Origin: Stercorarius parasiticus
Taxonomy: Eukaryota; Chordata; Aves; Charadriiformes; Stercorariidae
Assembly (NCBI GenBank): GCA_013396915.1
Contig: VWZL01003416.1
Span: 173,477 to 237,476 of the forward strand
Length of the DNA stretch: 64,000 bases
Direction of reading: 5' to 3'
Shown: positions 38,730 to 50,724 of the stretch, in pieces
Position numbering within the stretch: position 1 is the first letter of the stretch
Layout: each line of letters opens with the position of its first letter
Translations under genes and position numbers: made by a program
Notes under the pieces: generated by a model
Databases searched by the model: none
What the model was told of the DNA's origin: nothing
Seen by the model: the letters and a program-made list of their open reading frames with translations, nothing else

Positions 38730-38730
38730 N
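38730..38730. other. Single unresolved base (N)
   Basis: One N inside ttatttattnttgagg. It may be an ambiguous base or a minimum-size gap joining two contigs. Confidence 0.9.
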
Positions 38731-40430
38731 TTGAGGTGTAGATCATCGTGTTTCAGTGAAGGAGGATGGACGTGATGACTGTGTCACATCCCCTCCGTCC
38801 TGGTTTCTGTGACTCAGCTGCAACGCGGCATCTGCAGTTTTGGGTTTGTTCTTGTACAGGGAGTTCTTTAATGTATATTGCTACAATTTTCTGAAATGAA
38901 AAAGTCTGTACGTGTTCTTTGTGCCTTAAGCTTTGACACCGGCAGGCAGTTCACAAAAGAGTTGGGCTGCGTTTTGAAGAGCTCATTTTCTTGCGACTCT
39001 CAGGTTGTGCCGTACGTGCCTGATAAAAGATCTTTCTGAGCATTAAGGCCGGTCACAGCCCCAATAAATCTGGAACAAATTCTGAGGAAGCATGTCATGT
39101 TATGACTGGCATATCTGGGAGCACGGAGGTCTGCTTGAGAATTAACCTAAAAGTTTGCAAAGTGCTAGTGCTGATGTCATTCCCTTGGAATGGAAAGGCT
39201 GTTGAAACAGTAAATACTTTCTGTGGCCAGAAGTGAAGTCTTGAGCTGGACCTTTTCCTCTCTGCGAAGGAAAGAATGCAGAACAAACCTAAAATCAGTA
39301 TTTGCAGTGGGAAAATCTTCATTAGTTTAGAGCTTTTAGTTATTGCAAACCATTTACGTACACAGCTGCTGTTCATGCAAACGTGAAAACTATTCATGGA
39401 AACTTCAAACTTACCTTGAAATGACAAGTGTGGGTTTTTTCCCCTGTTTTTTAAAGCTGTGCTTGGTGTTCAAAAGTATGGTTGGAAAGGTCTGAAAATT
39501 ATATCTGTACTGTACGTGCAGAAAGGAACATAGACGCAAACTAACAGAAGCATATAATAAAAGGCTTTAGTTCAGCAAGCCTTAGCGCTGAAACCCTGTT
39601 AGCACCAAGCAGCTGCTGGGGAAGTATTTTAATTTTTAGGGGCATTTACTCTTGGTTGTGTCTCTGAAAAAAGAAAGATGACCAAAATACCAACCGAGAT
39701 GTGGTCCAGGTCTTAGAGCTGGCTCCTCTGCTACGAAAGGTTACTCTGAAACGTTGGACCCCAATAACCCACAGCCTGGGAATGAGAACCTAATGCTGTA
39801 GCTTGGGACAGCCATCGTATCTCTTAGATACTGAGATCTACGGGATAACTCAGATTTTTGAACTGTCCCTCAGAGGAACCCATTGAGCATTCACAAGGAA
39901 TTCATCCCCACCCCCAGCTTCCTCCTAGGAGGAAGAGTTTTGCCATGGCAGATGCGGGGAACAGATGTTGAGAGGAAAAGTTATAACAGGACAACGACCT
40001 GAAGTGTTAGTTGGGCTCTTCCTTGACGTGACTGAACTTCTGTTTCCGATGGCAAAGGAGGACAGCAGCACGTGTTTGTGTCGGGGGGTGACCTGTAGAG
40101 CTTTCATGTCTTTCTGTCAGATACTCGGTGCTCAATTAGCTGAGGAAGGGACAGAGATTTAAAAGCAAATCAGCTGTTATTCAAGGACAGTTAGTGCCGA
40201 GTAGGCGGATCATGCCCAGCCACCCACCACCTTTCCCGAGCAGTTGTAGGTGATTTTTCTGAACTTCAGCATCCTGTTTTACATGAAGGCTTCCCCGTTC
40301 CTTCCTCCTGTTCTTCCCCACCTTTCCACCGCTGCATCTGTGATGTCTGGGAGCATGATGGTCCTCGTCCCTAAATGCTCCAGTGAGTTAATCTAGTAGA
40401 AGAGTCCTCAGTGGCTGATGAGTAACAATA

Positions 40431-40760
40431 ATCATAGAATAGTTCGAGTTGGAAGGGACCTTTAAAGGTCATCTAGTCCAACCTCCCTGCACAGGGACGT
40501 CTTCAACTGGATCAGGTTGCTCAGAGCCCCGTCCAACCTGACCTGGAATGTTTCCAGGGATGGGGCATCGACCACCTCTCTGAGCAACCTGGGCCAGGGT
40601 TTCACCACCCTCATTGTGAAAAATGCCTTCCTTATATCTAGTCTAAATCTTCTCTCTTTCAGTTTAAATCCATTGCCCCTTCTCCTATTGCAACAGGTCC
40701 TGCTAAAAAGTTGTCCCCATCATTCTTGTAGGCCCCCTATAAGTACTGAAAGGCCACAAT
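40431..40760 (-). mobile_element. CR1 LINE fragment (- orientation)
   Basis: Begins atcatagaatagttcgagtt, then ggaagggacctttaaaggtc and tgcacagggacgtcttcaac, continuing through ttcagtttaaatccattgcc to gtactgaaaggccacaata. It is the same subfamily as the + copies at 19010 and 54261, which carry the complementary gttgaagatgtccctg module. Confidence 0.95.
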
Positions 40761-41254
40761 AAGATAATAATTCGGGATAATAACATAATAATAATGAGCT
40801 AGGAAAAAAAGCTTTTCACCAATTCTGTATTATCAGCATAGAGCATATAAGATGGGGTTTTTTTCCTCTCCATCATTTTCTATTTCAGAAGGATTTCTGC
40901 TCTTTTTTGGCTTGGGAGAAAGATGTTGAGAGCTCGACACTTAATGTGTTATGAGCAAGGTTGGCAGCTAAGGCCAACTTCCTACTGAGGGAGGGATCCG
41001 GGACAGGTCTCGTTCTCCTTAGCTTAGTCTGGGTCAGGAGACTCTGAATAATTATGTTTGTTACTGAAAGGAGATCAACCATCTATTGAAGCCTGAGAAT
41101 TTTTTTATGGCTCTTGAAATGGGAAATTAAGCATTTGAAATACTATAAGATGACAATTCTGTGAGCTAATTTCTCTCTCCCAAAAAGATTAGCTCAGTTT
41201 TATAACAAGTTTTTCCATGGGGCGGTTTTGTACTGTGGCTTTTTCTAGCTTTGA

Positions 41255-41317
41255 CAGAGGTTGGGGCTTGATGACATCTCCTGAGGTCCCCTTCCAACCT
41301 GAGCTATTCTCTGATGT
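41255..41317 (+). mobile_element. CR1 3'-end fragment (+ orientation)
   Basis: ggcttgatgacatctcctga then ggtccccttccaacctgagc and attctctgatg is a short, diverged CR1 3' end of about 63 bp. Confidence 0.75.
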
Positions 41318-43251
41318 TATTATAGGCATCACTCGTGGATATTTGTTGCTCCCTGTCTTTAATTTTACATTTTTCTCTGTTTTCATGGGGCGTTACCTAT
41401 TATTCATGGGGGTTTTTTTGGTTTGAATTCAGCGCGGGGCTCAAAGGCGCACACTGTCCTTTCCAGACGGTGCCGTGATTTCGAAGCTTGTGATGAAGGG
41501 GCACTTCTTACTAAAGAGTTTTCTTTCGCTGCTGTCATTCTTGTAAAACGGTTCACGGGACTAGCAAACCAGTGACATGGGGTACGTGGGCTCTACACGC
41601 GTGGAGGGGTCGGGGTGCGTGTGCCACGTGTGTCCAAGTGGTCGCTTGTACCTGCCCAGTCTCAGGTGAGAACGCTGGGGAGGTTCGGCACGTGAACCGG
41701 TCAGCACATGCGCATCATCTGGTGTATCTTGTTCTTTAGAAAATGTGATGCAGCGCCCGCTCGTACATGTGTTATTCATCAACTTTAAATTCAGTTCTTA
41801 ATTTTTTGTCACTCACGTTGTCACCTTTGGTCTGTGTGTGTGTGTCCCATTCCCCTCTCTCCCTCTCCCCAAAATCTTTGAAGGCGATTTCCCTCTTCCA
41901 CCTTCAATTTATCTGTATAAACTCTTGGTGACGTAAATATCCACATTGTCCACATAAATATCCACGTGTCCTTCATAACTCAAAGCCACGGTGTGTCTGG
42001 TGCTCAGAGCCTTCTCCTGGTGAACAAGCTGTATATTTGGGAGCTAACATAAAAAATTCTTTAGTAGGGCTTTTCAAGTCTAATGTAATGGGTTTTTTTG
42101 TTTCCAACTATTTATTTGCTGGGTATACCCAACTCCCTTAGGTCTTAAAGTCAGTTCCTGCATTTGGAACAGTTTGAACCTCCAGCCCTGACCTGCGAGG
42201 GTCAGAGGACTTAGTCACTGTACAAAGCGATTGTTTTTCCCGGGAGGGGGAAGTGAGATTTCTTGGGGCTTCAGGGTTTATTTTCCTCTCCTGCCTGGTG
42301 TGACAGAGATAGCGTCCTTGCTAGAAAGCAGAGAGAGGGAAGAAAATTCAGCCCACATGTTTGGGATTTAAGGTTGAGAATGATTCACGCTTAGCTTCTG
42401 GGGGTTGTAATTAGGGGTGACATAATAACCATAAACTTTCAATAAAATAGTAGCAGCGTTTTTGTTACGCTCTGTAGCTGCAGAAGCTGCTTCTGATTAG
42501 CATCCCTTCGAGATAAGCCTACGGGACCTCCGCAGTTTCCAGACCTGGATCCCGGCTTTTGTGGCACAGTCCTCCTTCTGTACTGATGCTGAAGGGAGCC
42601 CTGTCTGAAACACCCCAAACTTTAACGACATTTTCGCTTGGATCAGCATCTCAACCTTTTCCGTAGCCATTTTAGCCGTCTGTGTCGTTTTCAAGTCCGT
42701 ATTATCTTACGCTGGCTAAATGCTGCCAGTTTATACATTTTATAATACACTCTAAGGGTTATCTGCTATGGAAAAAACCAATCATGCTGTCCTCCTCTTC
42801 TCCTGAATTATTACTACTCCTTTCTTTTCCAAGTGGCTGAGGCTAAAAGGAAACTGGGAATGCATGGAGCAGGAGTTCTGTCATTCCCAGTCCACCCCAA
42901 GGTGCATTCTTGTAGGCCGAGATGGGCATTTACACTGGAGTTCTGCCATCAGCGTTCGGCCAATTCTATTTTTTGGCAGCCAAGCGCGTGGAATTTTTAC
43001 AAAGAAGATGTACTTTTTTATTTTTCAAGCAGGTCACAGACAAAAATAAAGACACAATCTTGGGCTACAAGAAGTAGGTCAGGCTTTGGGGGAATCATTT
43101 GTGAAAGCTGTTGATTTGATCTTACCGGTTTTTCTTTAGTAGTTTTTGCTTCCGATGCCGAATTTCTATCCTTTTTAGAAAGAGGTCCTGCTCGTTTTGC
43201 TTTAGGTGCGATGTGTTCTTCTGCTTTGGCGAGCAAACTCTTTACATTAAC

Positions 43252-43310
43252 TTTTTTTTTAAAAAAGGAAAAAAAAAAAGGGGGGGGGGGGCAAAAAAGC
43301 CCCAGAAAAA
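43252..43310. repeat. Homopolymer cluster T9-A6-GG-A11-G12
   Basis: Consecutive homopolymers, including A11 at 43269-43279 and G12 at 43280-43291. Base counts in such a stretch are unreliable in most assemblies. Confidence 0.9.
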
Positions 43311-43437
43311 ATATGTTCCTAGTTTTCCATTAGAGAATACTGTAGTGGAAAGTGAGGCCTCTCCGTGCTGCCGTCCAAAAGGAATAAAGCTGCTTTGTGT
43401 CACCTCATTACTCTAAGCTGATGTTTTACCTCAAGAC

Positions 43438-43455
43438 TTTTTTTTTGGGGGGGGG
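43438..43455. repeat. T9-G9 homopolymer pair
   Basis: Nine T followed directly by nine G, about 150 bp from a similar cluster. Confidence 0.9.
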
Positions 43456-44287
43456 AGGATGGGGGAAAGGCTGATTCCACTGCTCAGATGATCATCTCCG
43501 CAGGACTTTCTGTGCTCAATTAAATCCCTCTAATTTAGGGGAAGGATTTCGTGCCCTGCCCAGTGATAACTGTGTGTAGCCCTTGCAGGAGCTGCCTTAC
43601 CAGGCGCGAGGTTGGTGGGGGGAGGATGGATTACGGCTCGTCGGGCATCCGAATTAGCCTGGCATGACTTTATTACCTCCATAGTTGCAAGGTGGCTGTT
43701 AGAAGAGCTTTGAGCATTACACGGTAACAGTGTTTTGAGGACAGGTAGCTGGGCTGGGCTTTCCCCACACGGGGCGAGGATGCTCGTCCTCCCTGAGGAT
43801 GCTCATCCCCCCCCGGTAGCCCAGGGCTCGGGCGAGCAGGCAGGTAGCCCAGCTCTCTGGCTGCTGATGGAGTAAGGATGTGTTTGGTTAACAAAAACCA
43901 GGATTGGGTTCATCAGTAATTGAGCTGTAGAAACCCCTGGGCCTCTTCCGCAGCCAAGCTTTGGAAATAGGATGGTTTTGCTCTGGGAAAGCAAATCCCA
44001 ATTAATAGTGTTGTTTGTGGAGGACACCTCTACAGATAATCCTACCTTCCTGAATATATGCGATTACTGGAAGTTCCATTCCCTCCTTTTTCTCCTTTAT
44101 AATATTTTAATACTGATGCATGTAACTGCATACCTTAAATTCACAAGAGCAAAACGTCTGATGCTTGTGTGCAGGTAACATGTTTCTCTCTCCCATTTAC
44201 AAATTCCTGAAGGATTATTGACGTAGCTGACATTTTTAATTTCAGTTATTTATTTTTCTTCCTATTTCCACATTCTCTCTTTTACAG

Positions 44288-44346
44288 AATTCGATTCAGA
44301 AACCAAAAGGGTTCAAGACATTCTTTCTGGAATGGAGAAACCACAG
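44288..44346 (+). CDS. FNDC3B: FNDC3B coding exon (visible exon 4): linker into FN3-1
   Basis: A 59-bp exon (acceptor tctcttttacag, donor cacag|gtacgt) starting with the last two bases of a Glu codon and ending in phase 0. It encodes FDSETKRVQDILSGMEKPQ. The KRVQDILSGxEKPQ block is a recognisable FNDC3B segment, probably helical, that sits immediately before the first FN3 domain. The exon is small, and a second consensus donor lies 63 bases downstream in the same frame (separate entry). Confidence 0.96.
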
Positions 44347-44409
44347 GTACGTGATCCCAAATTACTGAAATTACCATACACACATGCACAAAAAAAAATA
44401 GCCAACGAG
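44347..44409 (+). other. Possible in-frame exon extension to a second 5' splice site
   Basis: Directly after the preferred donor the frame stays open for exactly 63 bases (21 codons, from VRDPKLLKLPYTHAQ to ANE). It then meets aacgag|gtaagt at 44410, a near-consensus donor stronger on paper than cag|gtacgt at 44347. Both donors leave phase 0, so use of the second would insert 21 basic residues just before FN3-1 without a frame shift. The insert has a run of A bases encoding lysines. No transcript evidence is available; it may be intronic chance. Confidence 0.35.
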
Positions 44410-46414
44410 GTAAGTAGATTGTGTCACAACCTACTGGTGAGTTCTGATTTTTTTCCTTAGTAGATGGTTCTCGCTGTGTATATCTGACTCGTTTTGTCGG
44501 GATATAAATTTGAAGCTTCTTTTGTGCTTGTGGGTATTTGTGGGCTCTGACGGCTGCAAGGATCTCACCAGTCGCCTGTTTCCAGAGGACGACTCCCAGT
44601 ATGCATACTGTGATGGGCAGCCCAGCCCACTGGGGTGATTTACACAGCTCCTACCTCCTCTCCCCTGGGTTTAATTTTATTTGTCATGAGCAATTTATGT
44701 CTGTAATCAAGATTAAATTAAGCTAATTCTATTATTCAATGGCAATTACTATGTTTTACATTGTCCGAGCCATAAAAGCAGGTGGATTGTAATGGAATTA
44801 AATCACCATGTAAATAACCATAATGCTGGGTGTGACCGCAGTCAGGTAAGGTTATTAATAAATCTGGTTGTAAGCCCTTTGAGTGTGATGGTTTTCTAGT
44901 GTGGCGTGTCAAATGAAAACCAGACGAGTATTGTGGATATAAATGAACGGTCCACACGAGCCCATGAAGAAGCACTCGCAAGGGAGACGGCTGTGCTTTG
45001 GGGATTTTATCTCCTTCGCTCTGTCAGTGCTCAGGCCTCTCTCTGTCCAGCTGGGAAGCTCGTAAAGAAATAAGCAAATAAAGAAAAATAGTAGTTGGAA
45101 AGCTCGTCTACAGACTGGGTTCAATAGTAGCTGGTAGGGGCTGATGCGAAGCAATTCTGCCGTGGGTTCCTCGGGTGCAGAAGTGGCAGAGCTCAGGCGC
45201 GAGCACAGGCTGAGATTTATTTTTAGGCTCTGTTCTCTCAGATGCTTTTGTTCTGAATAAATGCAGGAGGGTGCTCAGTCTTAAATCGCTCAGTCGGTAG
45301 GTGTTGGATCCTGCTGTGGGGGCATCTACAAGAGCAGGTTCAAAGGCAGCCAGAATCTAAACCAGACCTGCCGAGACAATAAATACCAGGGGGCTGCAGC
45401 CCCAGCTTCGGTTTGCAAGAAGGAAAGTTGCTTTATTTCATGTAGAAACAAGTGACAAGGCTAAGCTGAAGACTTGAGAGAAGAGTTTCTGGGAGATGAG
45501 AAAGGAAGAAGGTGCACTTAGCCCGGAATTAGGCTGGTTTATTTTACCGAGGCACTGTTTTTTGTGTTGAGGACTACCTGCATGTCACTCATCTGATAAA
45601 ATGCCACAGCTAGATGCTTTTACAAAGATCTGGAGAGCTCACATGAAAAATGTGTCGTTTCATACTTCTGTCTATAGAGGTGAGAAGTTATTTGAGTAGT
45701 TTGCAGGATTCTGAGCTCTGTACAATTTAGATTTACGGTAACCAGAGCGTTTAAAGATGAGGGGAGCAAAAAACTAAAAATAGACAAAAATAATTTTCCT
45801 TGAGTCATTTGAAAAATAGGAATCTTTTTCGGAAATAGAAATGTAAACCATGACAAATGCTAGTTCCATAATAATGACATTTAATGAGAAGATGCTGGGG
45901 ATTTTCTATTATTCTCTCTAACCTGGAGATTTGTGAGTAATTAAACTCATAGGAGTCTCCCAAACCATTACTTGCTATGAATGATTATGTGTGATTATAT
46001 CTGATAGAAATATATCATGTTACGCATAAATAGTCGGCTGGGTCATTTTTCTTGGTGAGCCTTAAGCATATATGAATGAAAAAGAAAACGACCTATAGAA
46101 AAACAACTGTGTGGAAAGAAATAACACATTAAAGCGAAAAAGCACAGAGCAGTAAGTCAGTGTCAAAGGGAGTGATGCTGTGTCTGGAATCCTGATGCGT
46201 CCGAGGGAGCAGGTCTCTCCGCCATCGGAAGGGCTGAACCCTCTGAGCAGCTCCTGCCAGAGGCTCCGCAGCCCTGGCATCGCTTGGAGCCGTCCTTAAT
46301 CCACCTCGTCCAGGTACCGCTCTGTGACAAAGTCTCCCTCACCTTTCTGAGTACAAAACATACACGCTTTTTAAATTAAACATTTTTTAAAAGCCTGTTT
46401 TCGATTTGTTTGCG

Positions 46415-46570
46415 CTGGCCCAGGTTGCCCAGAGAAGCTGCGGCTGCCCCATCCCTGGAGGGGTTCAAGGCCAGGCTGGACGGGGCTTGGAGCAACCTGG
46501 GCTGGTGGGAGGTGTCCCTGCCCAGGGCTTTAAGGTCCCTTCCAACTCTAACTGTTCTATGATTCTATGA
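46415..46570 (+). mobile_element. CR1 3'-end fragment (+ orientation)
   Basis: Reads ctggcccaggttgcccagag, then the catccctggaggggttcaag module and ttaaggtcccttccaactct with the end gttctatgattctatga. Compared with the copy at 30681, the segment between gcccagggc and tttaaggtcc is deleted. Confidence 0.95.
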
Positions 46571-46795
46571 TATTAGATATTGTTAGCTGTTTGAGAGATG
46601 TGCGACCAAACTGTAAGTGTAATCGTAGTTTCATCCCTTTGACAGCAAAAAAGTTTAGAAAAGCTTTTTTGCTCTTTTTCCCTCCACGTTTTTATTTAAA
46701 CGGAAGGATATTTCTAATTCACATTATCGCAAAGTAAGCAATTCTCTAAAGCAAATACCTCGAGGAGGGAAAGGGAAACTTGATTCTGGGTTTCC

Positions 46796-46890
46796 GAAGA
46801 GGCGGGGGCTGCCGAGGGGCTCGGGGGACGTCACCTCCCGCGGAGAAACAGCACGGGTCCACCGAGTCGGACCTCGGACACGCGCTGGAC
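46796..46890. other. Small CG-dinucleotide-rich patch inside an intron
   Basis: Thirteen CG dinucleotides by hand count in about 95 bases (gaggcgggggctgccgaggg, gggacgtcacctcccgcgg, ccgagtcggacctcggac). This stands out from the CG-poor surroundings. It contains acgtcac, a half-site-like match to CREB/ATF sites. It may be an intronic promoter, an enhancer or simply unmethylated sequence. Confidence 0.5.
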
Positions 46891-49800
46891 TTTCCAAAAG
46901 GCAGCCTGCTCCCGCTGACCTGCTCTGCGGCAAAACTCATATTTAATCGTCGGGATTTTTTGCCTAAAATTGCAGGATTCAAGCCATAGTTTAAAAGCAA
47001 AATCTGGACCCGGTAATAACCGTGAATTCATTTGACCCCCAGGTCTTTCAAGCGTTGCCCTCGCGGGAGTAAATGAATGTTGCTGGCGGTGGAGTTTCTC
47101 ACACATACAATGAGACCCCGAACCACACGATGCCTGTGAATGCTAACCCGGAATTTGAAAGATAATGAAAGTTGTACAGAAACATTGTTCATTACCTGAA
47201 AGACGGGAAGGACCGATATTCATCAGTCTTGTAACCTTATTAAAGTAGTGCAGGAGTTGGGATTCTTTCCCAGGGGCTTTTATAAGATAGTTATTTACAC
47301 CGCTGCGTTTTGATAGCGTGGAAAGCAGGCATTTACTGTGTAAACGGAGACGTTTTCAGAAACTAATTAACTGTGCTTTTCACCAGCCATACAAAACGCC
47401 TTGTGGGAGAATCTTTTGTTAGGCCTGGGCTAAAAGGCCAGGCCGGTCCTGTTCAAAGCGAGCACGGCAATTTTGGGGACAGATGAGACAGGCTGGGGTA
47501 AGGAGAAAGCAGCGCAAAGATTTACCTGCCCAGCCTGTGAAGAGATGCTCTGGCTGCGTATATTTTCGTCAGATGGAGTTAGCGCACCATTAATGAACAA
47601 TAAACTGATTTATTTTTTTTTATTTACGGCTAAGTATTTACGTCTGCAATTTCAGTAGTGACATTAAGCCCGCCACCGGGACATTAGCTGTGCTGTTCCT
47701 TGCAGCATGGAAAAGAGCTGGTCCGGATCTGCTCAGCTGCTCGGTATCTATGGAAAGGTGCTGGTTTGCCTGGGTGTAAGTGAGAAAAGTTGGAGTTAAA
47801 GCTACTGAGCATATCATAATCCCATTTCGTTAATTTACCCTTTTTCACAGCAAAGCTGGTGCTCCCTGCTCCAGGCAGGAGCTTCTTGGTGCAGTCAAGT
47901 GGCGGCTTTGGCTGTTAAACCAGACGTCAGAGAGATACGCCTTTGGCTGGTAAATGTGATATGGTATCGAGTGGGCGAGTCGCAGATAGGTTTATCTCTC
48001 GCCGTACAAATAAATCCGGTCGCGGTGCTCGCGCTGACGTGCACAGTGCCGTTCTGCTTTCTGTACCCAGGGAGTCCATGCATTCGCCTTTGCCGACTTT
48101 ATCGCGCAGTGACCCCTCGCTTGCTTTGCTGCGCTTGCTGTGTGTGCTCAGTGCAGCTAAGAATTGCCTTTAAGGATGTCTGGTGTTTATTCTGAAAGCC
48201 GCACCGGCGGTTACGGTGTGCGTGACACCCCCAGGGCAGGGCAGCCCCTCTCTCAGCGCTGCACCAGTAAGAAGTTAATGGTGTGGCTGGAGCAGCTGAA
48301 GCAACTTGGACTTTCCTCCTTGGCGCGGAAAAGTCTGCCCGCTGACTTCAGAAAAATACCCCTAACAGTTTCTAGTGGTTAGTCCGTAAGCTACTTTCTC
48401 TTATTTTACGGAAGACCTAACTTTTCACAGATTGCTAAAGTTCATGAAAGGCCAGAGTTTTTGCCGTACGCAGAATATATACGTGTGTCCTGGGGAGTAG
48501 TCGGAGAGAAAAACATTTCGATAGAACATTGGCAGGATATCGTGCCTCCCGCTCCAAGTCTGGCTGAATTTATGAAAAACAATTATGCAAGCATATTTCC
48601 ATAATAAAAGAAACTCTGTGTTGATGGGCTGAGCTGGCATAGTAGTAAAGTATGCTAAAAAAAAAAAAGTCCATTTGGATCTTATTCCTCAGTTTTCTGA
48701 TCAAAATATTATTTAAAATACAGACTTTTAGCTCTAAACATCTTTGTCACAATTGCATTCACGTACATGTGGGTATATATCTCAAAAATTGAACTTATTT
48801 GTCTTATTTCAGTCATTCAAGATTCTTATAAACTATCTAATCCAGTAGATTAGATCCCTGGTAGATCAGATCACTGGACCAAGTTTTGGAAGCAAACATC
48901 GATTTCATAGCATCAAAAAAAATGTGACTAGCGCAAGAAATCCCTTGAAAATTCATACAAGAATTTGCGTGTTCGTATTTTTTACAAAAAAAAAAAAAAG
49001 GCTTGATAACTCCTTAAAGTTGCTTGCCTTACTTGTTTTTCATGTTAGGTGGAACAGAGGTTTTCTTTTTGGCAAGACTTGAGTGTGCCGCTGTAAATGA
49101 AAATCTTGAACTTCGGAGAGCACGGTGCTTAAGTTAAGATGAGGAGGTTCGTGGTGTCGCCTCCTTGTCAGGCTGTTAAAAACGGATTTATGACTTGCTC
49201 AGCAAGAATCTGCTTGATCTATGGGTATCACACACAACGGTTGCGGTGCTCTTCAGCTGGAAGCAAGGTGTTCTCACGTGAGAAGTTAAATATTCTCCTT
49301 TATATAAAGAGACCCAGAAGCCGGATTTGTAAGCAGACAGCCCCTGAAAGCTGATTGCTAATATTTCGTTAGCAAATCATTTATGGGTAAGGTGTTTCAA
49401 TTGTCTCAAGAAAAGCGTAGGAAATGCGTAACTAAGCACCTGCATCGTTCATCTTACACCTTCTGAAATAACAACGTTTCGCTCCGTCTGTTGGAAAAAA
49501 TCTGGTAAAATGATAGAACCGGTGAAACACGATGCATAGAAGAAATGAACAAAGAATATAAAACCTCATGCTTTGATTCCTCCTCACGGAGGCTAGCTAA
49601 AACAGCGATATTCTTTACCTTTTCACGACTGTTAAGACAGAAAAGTGTCGTTTTGGTTATGAAAAGAGTTTGTGTCTGCGGAGGCTTTGAGGCTTCCCTG
49701 GGCTTTTTTCAGAAGGCGTGCGTAAAAATGCTGTGCTGTTTTTCCAAGAACAGCCAGTGCAAGTATTGTTTTTTATTTCTTTTTCTTTTGAGACAGTGAT

Positions 49801-50724
49801 TGGGGGGGATTTTTTTTTTTTTCTTCTCTCTTGGCTCGTTCTCTAGGAAGCTGCTGTCGGGTACGTGCAGGTGATGGCTGCTGCCTCTGGTACCCTGCCA
49901 GAGGCAGGTGAGAAAGGTGATGCTGGTTCTGTAAGCGCGGGCAGTCTAGGGTTACGTGGACCTGTGGTTCCAGAAGAATACGGCTGCACTGGTGGGGTGA
50001 GGAAATTGTTTTGGTGCAGGGGTTTGAGGTATTTTTTCCCGTGTTTTATGAAAAGAGAAGCCTCACCCCTTTGCCATGGAGGCATCGCACCCAGGGGTGA
50101 CTACAGCTCACACGTGCAGGCACGAAGTCATTGATTTGCAGTGTAATTTTTAATTGACAAGTTGGACTTCTGTTGTGATTTTTTTCCCTTATGCTATTGA
50201 GTCAGCGCAACCTCACAGATTGAATTGGTTTGGCTTTTTTTTTTTTTAACTTAGTTGCAGTTGAATAATTGCAGTTTCAAATTACAAGAAGGAAAGGGAT
50301 GACTGAAAAAGCCGTCAGAGTTTTATTAGAGAACCTGCCTAACAAAAGCTTTAGAAAAATTATTATTTACAAAACAATGTATAGACTAAAGTCTTTGTTC
50401 CACTTCTGCTTGCCTTCTGGCAATGGCCACGGCAGCAGGTACCCACAGAATGATGCGAGGCGTCCTTTGGTGGATGCTCAGACAGTGACGAGCCAGCTCG
50501 CTGCCGGGGGACATCTCTCTCTGTTCTGCATCTGTTAGAGATTAGCTCATGCCGTAAATCTGTATTTTGGTTTCTGTTGTTGATGACCGTTTCTGACCCT
50601 TTTCACCTCTAGCTCTGAAATTTCCTTTTTACAAGAAACCGATTGCGAAGACGCAAGCAAAAGGCAAATACTTGGAGAACAGTGTTTTTCTCGGAATTCA
50701 GAGTAACTGCTCTTTCTTTTATAG

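Larger units (their letters stand above)
23626..44287 (+). other. FNDC3B large intron (20.7 kb)
   Basis: Bounded by gtaaag and tctcttttacag. It contains most CR1 copies of the window (25851-26285, 27752-27937, 30681-30987, 32451-32892, 34853-35150, 40431-40760, 41255-41317), an ancient CR1-like relic (37970-38580), an older repeat around 27938-28205, a 69-base gap of N (27382-27450), a single N (38730), a three-copy 21-bp repeat (37066-37128) and homopolymer runs (43252-43310, 43438-43455). No additional exon was recognised; the flanking exons join in phase directly. Confidence 0.92.
44347..50724 (+). other. FNDC3B intron (6.4 kb)
   Basis: Bounded by gtacgt and ctttcttttatag. It contains one CR1 copy (46415-46570), a dense CG-dinucleotide patch (46796-46890) and a broader moderately CG-rich stretch (47885-48255). 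No other exon was recognised. Confidence 0.92.

Noticed and set aside
47899..48195. 98-codon open frame in a CG-rich intronic stretch
   Set aside because: No start context, splice signal or family resemblance; composition looks like CG-rich non-coding DNA.
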